Source: Chlamydia trachomatis (GTDB taxonomy: Bacteria > Chlamydiota > Chlamydiia > Chlamydiales > 2-12-FULL-49-11). From it: a stretch of DNA of 8,588 nucleotides. Position numbers and translations under genes: made by a program. The notes beneath the pieces were generated by a model. That model saw nothing but the letters and a program-made list of their open reading frames with translations, did not search any database and was not told the DNA's origin. The stretch is taken from assembly GCA_945877885.1 (NCBI GenBank), contig CAMCSI010000050.1, positions 1 to 8,588 on the forward strand. Reading direction: 5' to 3'. Shown here in pieces: positions 1 to 5,177 of the stretch (positions within the stretch are counted from its first letter, which is position 1; every line of letters begins with the position of its first letter).

Positions 1-925
1 CTTCTTCAGCAGAGGCCATAATTGTCTCAAACATTTGATCACTTTGCTCAGGAGTTGTGAAGGCAAACAGTTCTACTTTATTAAATTGGTGAATCCTAAT
101 TAGGCCACGTTCATTTTTCCCATGGGCGCCTGCCTCTCTTCTAAAGCATGGTGTGTAGGCCATCAGCTTTTTAGGAAGCTCTTCCTCATTCATAATTTCA
201 TCCATATATAGACCATTTAAAGCCACCTCAGCCGTAGGGATGAGGTAATGATTAAAATCTTTGTCATGAATACGAAATGCCTGTTCTGCAAATTTCGGGA
301 GCTGTCCAGAGCCATACATCGTTGATGCATTTACCATATGAGGAACCATGCGCATTTCAAAACCATTTTTCTTATGAGTGTCAATCATCAAATTAATTAA
401 GGCCCACTCAATTTGAGCTCCAATACCAGTATATACTGGAAAACCTGAGCCAGAAATTTTTGCCCCACGGGCTAAGTCAAAAATTTTATTTTGCTCGCCA
501 AGTTGTAAATGGTTTTTGACCGGAAAGTCAAAAATTCTTTTTTCTCCTACCGTTTTGATACAAACGTTATCTGCAGGATCTAAAGATACTTTAATTCGGC
601 TGTCAGGAATATTAGGGAGAGCATCAAGCCTTTTTTCATACTCAAGTTTTTGATCGTTTGAAAGAGCTTGGAGATCTTTAATTTCTACTTTTAAAGATCC
701 GACGCTATCAATGATTTTAGAGGTATCTTCACCCTTTTGTTTCTTCTCTCCAATTTCCTTAGAAAGGGTGTTGAGTTTTTCTTTTAACCCCTCAAGTTTT
801 AATAAGTTTTCAGCAAATGTATCATAGCTATCAATCAACTCTTTAAGGGAAATGGCATGATCTTTTGTTTTTAGAAGTTTTTCAATAGCAGCTGGGTTTT
901 GTAGTATTTTTTTGATTGATAACAT
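1..925 (-). CDS. serS: Seryl-tRNA synthetase, 5' part (C-terminus beyond window)
   Basis: Class II aminoacyl-tRNA synthetase that charges tRNA-Ser with serine in the cytosol. The 308 visible residues begin MLSIKKIL and hold the N-terminal antiparallel coiled-coil arm that grips the long variable arm of tRNA-Ser (about residues 25-105, rich in Lys, Glu and Leu). The catalytic core follows: a motif 1 region near GFEMRMVPHMV (188-198), the GSGQLPKF segment (205-212), the serine-binding loop IPTAEVALNGLY (229-240), and class II motif 2 around TPCFRREAGAHGKNERGL (258-275) with its ATP-contacting arginine. Motif 3 and roughly the last 120 residues, judged from the usual length of about 425, lie left of position 1. 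The start at 925 is supported by AAGGA (933-937) seven bases upstream. It is divergent from the UPF0158 gene. The family assignment is firm. Confidence 0.97.
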   Translation of the reverse strand, partial: MLSIKKILQNPAAIEKLLKTKDHAISLKELIDSYDTFAENLLKLEGLKEKLNTLSKEIGEKKQKGEDTSKIIDSVGSLKVEIKDLQALSNDQKLEYEKRLDALPNIPDSRIKVSLDPADNVCIKTVGEKRIFDFPVKNHLQLGEQNKIFDLARGAKISGSGFPVYTGIGAQIEWALINLMIDTHKKNGFEMRMVPHMVNASTMYGSGQLPKFAEQAFRIHDKDFNHYLIPTAEVALNGLYMDEIMNEEELPKKLMAYTPCFRREAGAHGKNERGLIRIHQFNKVELFAFTTPEQSDQMFETIMASAEE

Positions 926-950
926 AATCACATCCTTTATATTTTAGTAC

Positions 951-979
951 AGGATAAAGAGTTTCACATTAATCCTCAA
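951..979 (-). promoter_or_regulatory. Putative sigma70-type promoter of serS
   Basis: On the minus strand TTGAGG (974-979) is followed after 17 bases by TATCCT (951-956). Each hexamer matches the consensus at four of six positions. The predicted transcript would start near 945 and give a leader of about 20 bases containing the AAGGA ribosome binding site. Spacing and position are good but the match is only moderate. Confidence 0.35.
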
Positions 980-991
980 TAAAAAAGGAAG

Positions 992-1020
992 TTGTATTTT
1001 CCGTTTATCTGTGATAAACT
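992..1020 (+). promoter_or_regulatory. Putative promoter of the UPF0158 gene
   Basis: TTGTAT (992-997) and TAAACT (1015-1020) are separated by 17 bases and lie about 35 bases upstream of the start codon. Both hexamers are weak matches (three and four of six). The proposed -10 element overlaps the right arm of the inverted repeat at 1003-1019, so a factor bound to that dyad could block or modulate this promoter. This is inference from position only. Confidence 0.3.
1003..1019. repeat. Perfect 7-bp inverted repeat, operator-like
   Basis: GTTTATC (1003-1009) and GATAAAC (1013-1019) are exact reverse complements around a 3-base centre, TGT. The dyad sits in the 130-base region between the divergent serS and UPF0158 genes. 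No T-run follows it, so it is not a convincing terminator. A compact 17-bp dyad over a putative -10 element is the usual form of a site for a homodimeric regulator. The binding protein is unknown. Confidence 0.5.
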
Positions 1021-1055
1021 ATGAGTAAGATTGAATTTTCGAATAAAAGGAATGT

Positions 1056-2141
1056 ATGAACGGCCAGCCTATAAAATGTAGACAACCACTAATTCTTCGC
1101 TACCATAGACTTCTAGAAGTTTTTTCTAAAGCAAATGATGTAAGAGACTTTTATCTAGATAAACTTGAGGGTTTTTTAGTCTATTTTGACCTTGATAAAG
1201 GGGAGGAAGAGCTAAATTTGGCGGAAAAAGAACTCAAAGAAAATAGTGATCGATATGTGGCTATTCCTAAATTGACCTACTATGAAACAAGAAAATTTAT
1301 GGAAGGTTTTGTTATAGAAAAAGTTTATGATATCGATACTAAAGAAAAACTTTTAGAAATAATAAATTCTCGTGGAGCGCGCGAAAATTTTCTTGAATTC
1401 GTATATGATCATTTAGCAGAGCTTGATAAATGGCAGCAGTTTTATCAAGAAAGATCAAGAGTAAGAATCATTGAATTTTTACGTGAAAATGAAGTGGTTT
1501 TTGTCTTTGAAGAAGATTTAGAGATGTCTGTCTCTACCCTTGAAAAATTAAAGGAGCATAAATTCACTGTAAGAGTATCAAAGGATGTAGCTCAAGCAAG
1601 AGATCTTTTAGAGGCTAAGTCAAAAATGTATTATTCTAGTGATGCGTTAAATCCAAGGCCAAAAAGGGGAAGACCTCCAAAACAACAAGCTAAGGAAGAG
1701 TTAGAACCAGGACTTGCTGATGATTTTTATACAACAGTTCCTTCAACGCTTAGACCTTTTGTCTTTTCTCCAGAATATAGTAACGCTGCGGCGATGTTTT
1801 CCTCTAAATTTGATTCAGAAGAGACCCTTCTTGCCAGTATGAAAGGCTCTTCAAAAGCTCCTGTGGATAAAAAATTGCATGCTTTATCACAGCGTCTTGA
1901 GTCGTTAAGACAGATATCGGATCGATTAAAAACTGTGGAGCTTTCAGAGTCTTCAATGGATCTTGCAACAAAAGATATCTCTCAAGAAGCATCAAGTGAA
2001 GAGTCAAAAGGATTGTCATCTCTACTTCAAGGCGTGATTCCAAAGATGAAGCCAAAGAAAAGTTTAAAAGAGCGTGCTTTAGAGAAGAAAGAGAATATGA
2101 AAGAAGTGACACGTATCAAATCGAAAAAGTCAAAAGAATAG
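1056..2141 (+). CDS. UPF0158 family protein with AT-hook-like motif and Lys-rich C-terminus
   Basis: A 361-residue cytosolic protein with no signal peptide or membrane segment. Residues about 35-155 fit the uncharacterised UPF0158 family: YVAIPKLTYYETRKFMEGF (67-85), then a charged helical stretch including GARENFLEFVYDHLAEL (107-123) and a Trp-aromatic region with QERSRVRIIEFL (131-142). Chlamydia has a member of this family (CT_429, from memory). Beyond the domain lies a low-complexity extension. It includes RPKRGRPPK (201-209), whose RGRP core matches a canonical AT-hook for the minor groove of AT-rich DNA, a Ser/Glu-rich stretch (295-320), and a strongly basic tail (329-360). The start follows AAAAGGA (1045-1051) with a short 4-base gap. 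The sequence suggests nucleic-acid binding, but the biological role is unknown. UPF0158 membership is fairly secure; DNA binding is inference. Confidence 0.85.
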   Translation: MNGQPIKCRQPLILRYHRLLEVFSKANDVRDFYLDKLEGFLVYFDLDKGEEELNLAEKELKENSDRYVAIPKLTYYETRKFMEGFVIEKVYDIDTKEKLLEIINSRGARENFLEFVYDHLAELDKWQQFYQERSRVRIIEFLRENEVVFVFEEDLEMSVSTLEKLKEHKFTVRVSKDVAQARDLLEAKSKMYYSSDALNPRPKRGRPPKQQAKEELEPGLADDFYTTVPSTLRPFVFSPEYSNAAAMFSSKFDSEETLLASMKGSSKAPVDKKLHALSQRLESLRQISDRLKTVELSESSMDLATKDISQEASSEESKGLSSLLQGVIPKMKPKKSLKERALEKKENMKEVTRIKSKKSKE

Positions 2142-2142
2142 T

Positions 2143-3156
2143 TTAAACTTTTGTGGTTGAAATACAATCAAAATCAATATCCATATGAGATTTATTTCTT
2201 ATATGGATTTGACCATTTGCTTTTTTATCCTTTAGATAACCGGCCAAAGACATATGTGGAGGAATCACATTATCCATATGACTTCCACCTATCACTATTT
2301 TTGCCCCTTTTAAGGCGTTCCATCTTTTCCAGTCAAAATTTACGTCCCAACCAAGGGTAGATAGACTTAGTTTTGTTAACCCTTTTACAATCTCTTTAAT
2401 TACCGGAGTACGCATTCTCCCTGAAATAACCTCACTTAACTTATGAAATGTATGGTAAGCAACAATTGCACAAGGATTTTTTCCTGGCTCCACTTTTTTA
2501 TCAAAATGTTCTTTTATACATGTTGCTATTGATCCACCAAGAGAGTGTCCAATAAGAACCATATTTTCTAGTTTGTAACCTTGATCAAGGAGTGATTGAA
2601 CCACTTCGATTTGATCTTTCACATGTTGGCTATGAGAGGCAAAATCACCTGTAGAATTTGAACAGCCTCGGTAGTTCATTTCAAGAGCATCGTAATTTTG
2701 ATAAATCTTAGTATTTTTCATATAGCCCTTAAGGTGACCTTCATTTGCAAAGACACCATTGCCATGAAAAAGAATAGCAATATGTTTTTCATCATTCTTT
2801 TTGGTTTTATCTTGCAGCATAGCCCCTTTTAAAATCGTACCATCTTCTAATTTTAAGGATGCATTCACTTTGTACTCAGAATCATTTTGAGAGCTTTTGA
2901 AAGGAGAGGTTGAAGAAGGAATAAGAAGCATTCTTGTTGCAATTAACATTGCGTCGAAAGCGGCAAGCAGTGTCCCTCCTACTGTAAAGGCAATAGCTGC
3001 TGCAAGAGGTAAAAAGAAATAGGAAGCTACGACTAAGGCTACAATCCCTACTAGTGCTACAATGCCAGTAATGATAAGTGTATAGTTGTGCTTTGGTTTG
3101 TCAACTTTAAATTCATCGCTTATTTGCAATACATTTTTTGAAACAGCTGTTGTCAT
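2143..3156 (-). CDS. Membrane-anchored alpha/beta hydrolase, DUF818/CHLPS-like, serine nucleophile
   Basis: A 337-residue predicted serine hydrolase. After a short polar N-terminus come two close hydrophobic segments (about 25-47 and 49-78), then a soluble alpha/beta-hydrolase domain. Visible elements in order are HGNG (131-134, oxyanion region), NYRG (161-164), the nucleophile elbow GHSLGG (203-208, Ser205), a likely catalytic acid Asp295 in the SHMDNVIPP segment, and His324. The full Ser-Asp-His set suggests an active esterase, lipase or peptidase-like enzyme; the substrate cannot be read from sequence. It resembles chlamydial DUF818 (CHLPS) proteins. The start has a good AAGGA six bases upstream. 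It is the downstream member of a paralogous pair separated by 61 bases, and it meets the UPF0158 gene tail to tail with one base between stops. The double hydrophobic segment recalls Inc proteins. Confidence 0.88.
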   Translation of the reverse strand: MTTAVSKNVLQISDEFKVDKPKHNYTLIITGIVALVGIVALVVASYFFLPLAAAIAFTVGGTLLAAFDAMLIATRMLLIPSSTSPFKSSQNDSEYKVNASLKLEDGTILKGAMLQDKTKKNDEKHIAILFHGNGVFANEGHLKGYMKNTKIYQNYDALEMNYRGCSNSTGDFASHSQHVKDQIEVVQSLLDQGYKLENMVLIGHSLGGSIATCIKEHFDKKVEPGKNPCAIVAYHTFHKLSEVISGRMRTPVIKEIVKGLTKLSLSTLGWDVNFDWKRWNALKGAKIVIGGSHMDNVIPPHMSLAGYLKDKKANGQIHIRNKSHMDIDFDCISTTKV

Positions 3157-3185
3157 TTTGTATCCTTAAAAAAAAGATAAAGTAT

Positions 3186-3213
3186 ATTCTAAGGGGGTGT
3201 TAATTTATAGCAA
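3186..3213 (-). promoter_or_regulatory. Putative promoter of the 2143-3156 hydrolase
   Basis: On the minus strand TTGCTA (3208-3213) and TAGAAT (3186-3191) are 16 bases apart, matching the consensus at four and five of six positions. They lie in the 61-base gap between the two hydrolase genes, so the downstream paralog may be transcribed on its own as well as by read-through. Confidence 0.4.
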
Positions 3214-3217
3214 AAAA

Positions 3218-4228
3218 TTAAGAAGTAAATCTCATACATTCAAAGTTAAAGGTGTTGTGATCTTCATCTCGCACCCATACGTTTGATGTAATCCCATGAC
3301 TTTTTAAATAGACCGCCAAATCCATATAAGGAGGAACAATTCTATCTTTTTCCCCTCCACCTATTGCAATATTTGTCCCTTTTAAAGCCTTCCATTCTTT
3401 TGGCGAAAATTGATAATTCCAGCCCATGCATCCAAGAAGTAGGTGAACAAGTTTTTCTGTCACCTTCTTTAATACCGGCCATTTAATAGGTCTTGAGCCA
3501 AGTTTGTCTAACCTAAAGCTACTTTGGTAGGCGATTAGAGTTGGAAATTCAGCTGCTTTTCTTTGTTTACTAAAATGGGCTTTTACTGACACTGCAATAG
3601 AGGCTCCTAGGCAATGTCCTAATAAAACAATATTTTTAAGACAGTATCCGCGGGCAATTGCTGCCTCTACAATCTCGATCCCATCTTTTACATTTTGCTT
3701 CTGAGTTCCCATGGTCCCTTCAGAATTGGCGGTTCCTCGGTAATTCATCTCTAATATGTCATGGGTTTTGAACGCATCTGTTGCCTTAACTTTAGCGCAA
3801 GCTCCAGCATTACTTGCAAAGTAGCTATTTCCATGAAAAACAATTACTAGATCACGATCCTTATTTTCGCCGGTATCTTCCTGGTTAGGTAAAAATGCCC
3901 CAGTTAACACCACCCCATCTTTTAAGGTGATAGAGGTATTGGATTGATAGTAATGATCCCCTTTTTTTGCCTTTAACAGCTCATTTGCTGACGGGACAAT
4001 TAATGCTCTTGTTGTAATAATTGCCGCTGAAAAAAATAGTCCCAGACTAAGGTAAACAACGATAAAAATTGCAATCAACATAGGGAAGAAAAAGAGGGAA
4101 TGGGTCATAAAGCCAACTACCGCCAAAATACTGCCCACAATTAAGGGGATGGTAAGCCTTGGTCTTGGCCTTTTAATGGTAAACATGTCCTGAATCTGTA
4201 AGGTGGGCGTGGATTTTTTTCTTTTCAT
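3218..4228 (-). CDS. Membrane-anchored alpha/beta hydrolase paralog with cysteine at the nucleophile position
   Basis: A 336-residue paralog of the neighbouring hydrolase, collinear along its whole length; by eye well over a third of residues are identical in the catalytic domain. A basic N-terminus (MKRKK) precedes two hydrophobic segments (about 25-48 and 49-78). The hydrolase domain shows HGNS (132-135), NYRG (162-165), elbow GHCLGA (204-209) with Cys206 where the paralog has Ser205, Asp295 in EKDRIVPP, and His324. The codon is TGC on the coding strand, so the cysteine is encoded and not a translation error. Cys-Asp-His triads occur in dienelactone hydrolase and relatives, so activity is plausible but changed specificity is likely. 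The substrate is unknown. It has no strong Shine-Dalgarno (only AGAG about eight bases upstream) but a very good promoter precedes it. Likely product of a tandem duplication. Confidence 0.87.
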   Translation of the reverse strand: MKRKKSTPTLQIQDMFTIKRPRPRLTIPLIVGSILAVVGFMTHSLFFFPMLIAIFIVVYLSLGLFFSAAIITTRALIVPSANELLKAKKGDHYYQSNTSITLKDGVVLTGAFLPNQEDTGENKDRDLVIVFHGNSYFASNAGACAKVKATDAFKTHDILEMNYRGTANSEGTMGTQKQNVKDGIEIVEAAIARGYCLKNIVLLGHCLGASIAVSVKAHFSKQRKAAEFPTLIAYQSSFRLDKLGSRPIKWPVLKKVTEKLVHLLLGCMGWNYQFSPKEWKALKGTNIAIGGGEKDRIVPPYMDLAVYLKSHGITSNVWVRDEDHNTFNFECMRFTS

Positions 4229-4256
4229 AATAAAACTCTAACGTAAATATGGTATA

Positions 4257-4286
4257 ATTATAATGAAAAACTTGCCTATAATTCAA
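4257..4286 (-). promoter_or_regulatory. Strong sigma70-type promoter of the 3218-4228 hydrolase
   Basis: On the minus strand TTGAAT (4281-4286) and a perfect TATAAT (4257-4262) are 18 bases apart. The predicted transcription start is near 4250, about 20 bases before the start codon. It sits in the 79-base gap after yycJ, which suggests that the hydrolase pair is expressed independently of yycJ. Confidence 0.6.
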
Positions 4287-4307
4287 TGCTTAAAATTAGT
4301 TTTATGA

Positions 4308-5081
4308 TTAAAATTCGATTTTTTTGCTAATTTTATCTTGAAAAGCGATAGAAAGGGGGGTATTTAGACCAAGTTTCCCTAAATGGTCCCCCACGGTTTT
4401 TAAGGCAACATCTGGGTCATTGCACTCAGAGGAAAGGTGGGCTAGGTAGATATGTTTAAGCCCCTCGTGATGGATTTTTTCGATCAGTTCAGCGCAAGCT
4501 TTATTAGATAGGTGCCCTTGCCTTCCCAGAACCCGCTTTTTGTATATCAAAGGTCTTGCGCAAGCATGAACCATCGCTTCTTCATGATTGGCCTCAATAT
4601 AAAGGTAATCACACCCCTGTAAATGATGAGCTACTAAATTGGAAGCAAAGCCAAGATCTGTGCAAATACCCACTTTTAGACCATCAAAGGCTAAAGTAAA
4701 GGCGCATGGATCTAAAGTATCATGTTGGATACTAAATGGGGTGATGGTGATATCGCCAAAAACAAAAGGCTCGCCTGTGGAAAAGATCTTAAAATTTGGT
4801 CTTGTATCAATTTCTGCGCATATGGCTTTTGCAGTATCACCATTGCATAAAATAGGAATTGTGGTCGATTTTGCAATTTGCTCTAACCCTTTGATGTGGT
4901 CACTATGTTCATGTGAAATGACAATTCCATCAATATCATCAATCGTTAAATCAATTTCAGCAAGCTTTTCTTGAATCTTTTTAAAGCTCAATCCAACGTC
5001 AAATAATAGTTTAGTTTTTCCCGATCCTACATAAATAACATTACCTTGAGAACCTGAAGAAAGAGGGCAAATACCACGCAT
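4308..5081 (-). CDS. yycJ: YycJ/WalJ-type metallo-beta-lactamase-fold exonuclease
   Basis: A 257-residue soluble MBL-fold hydrolase of full family length. The N-terminus PLSSGSQGNVIYVGSG (6-21) is the characteristic YycJ opening. The metal site is visible as SHEHSDH (56-62), Asp142 in the TDLG segment, and later histidines in GHLSNKA (189-195) and AHLSSEC (214-220). Family members, as described for Bacillus, are cytosolic DNA exonucleases linked to mismatch repair; that role is transferred from the family, not read here. The start at 5081 is backed by AAGGAG (5092-5097) ten bases upstream, and the N-terminal motif begins at once, so no longer start is needed. It is divergent from ftsK across 96 bases, and the two genes are also neighbours in Chlamydia from memory (CT_738/CT_739). 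Family assignment firm, substrate inferred. Confidence 0.93.
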   Translation of the reverse strand: MRGICPLSSGSQGNVIYVGSGKTKLLFDVGLSFKKIQEKLAEIDLTIDDIDGIVISHEHSDHIKGLEQIAKSTTIPILCNGDTAKAICAEIDTRPNFKIFSTGEPFVFGDITITPFSIQHDTLDPCAFTLAFDGLKVGICTDLGFASNLVAHHLQGCDYLYIEANHEEAMVHACARPLIYKKRVLGRQGHLSNKACAELIEKIHHEGLKHIYLAHLSSECNDPDVALKTVGDHLGKLGLNTPLSIAFQDKISKKIEF

Positions 5082-5103
5082 TATAACACTACTCCTTGCC
5101 GGA

Positions 5104-5109
5104 AGTATA
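5104..5109 (-). promoter_or_regulatory. Possible -10 element of yycJ
   Basis: TATACT on the minus strand (5104-5109) matches the -10 consensus at five of six positions, but I find no good -35 hexamer at 16-18 bases. The implied transcript start is near 5097, at the first base of the AAGGAG ribosome binding site, which gives a very short leader. Weakly supported. Confidence 0.25.
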
Positions 5110-5142
5110 CAAAAGAGCGTGCAAAAGTGAAAGGGTTTCTTT

Positions 5143-5170
5143 TTGGTTAAATGTAGGCTAGTTTTATAAA
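5143..5170 (+). promoter_or_regulatory. Putative promoter of ftsK
   Basis: TTGGTT (5143-5148) and TATAAA (5165-5170) are 16 bases apart. The implied transcription start near 5177 falls directly at the first candidate ATG of ftsK (5178). That would make the mRNA leaderless, or mean that translation starts at the in-frame ATG at 5196. Confidence 0.35.
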
Positions 5171-5177
5171 GTGATTT

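Noticed and set aside
1804..2112. 102-codon open frame on the minus strand
   Set aside because: It lies wholly inside the UPF0158 gene on the opposite strand, has a low-complexity Leu/Ser-rich product typical of antisense of charged coding DNA, and resembles no family I know.
2131..2153. CAAAAG...CTTTTG hairpin as a bidirectional terminator at the convergent junction
   Set aside because: The stem is six mostly A-T pairs with an 11-base loop and no good T-run, too weak to call.
2151..2360. 69-codon open frame on the plus strand
   Set aside because: It is antisense to the 3' end of the serine hydrolase, with an aromatic-rich product and no recognisable domain.
3218..4228. The cysteine hydrolase as a pseudogene
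   Set aside because: The frame is full length, collinear with its paralog, keeps Asp and His, and has the strongest promoter of the cluster, so decay is not supported.
4639..4974. 111-codon open frame on the plus strand
   Set aside because: It is antisense to the catalytic core of yycJ, whose motifs are intact; no independent support.
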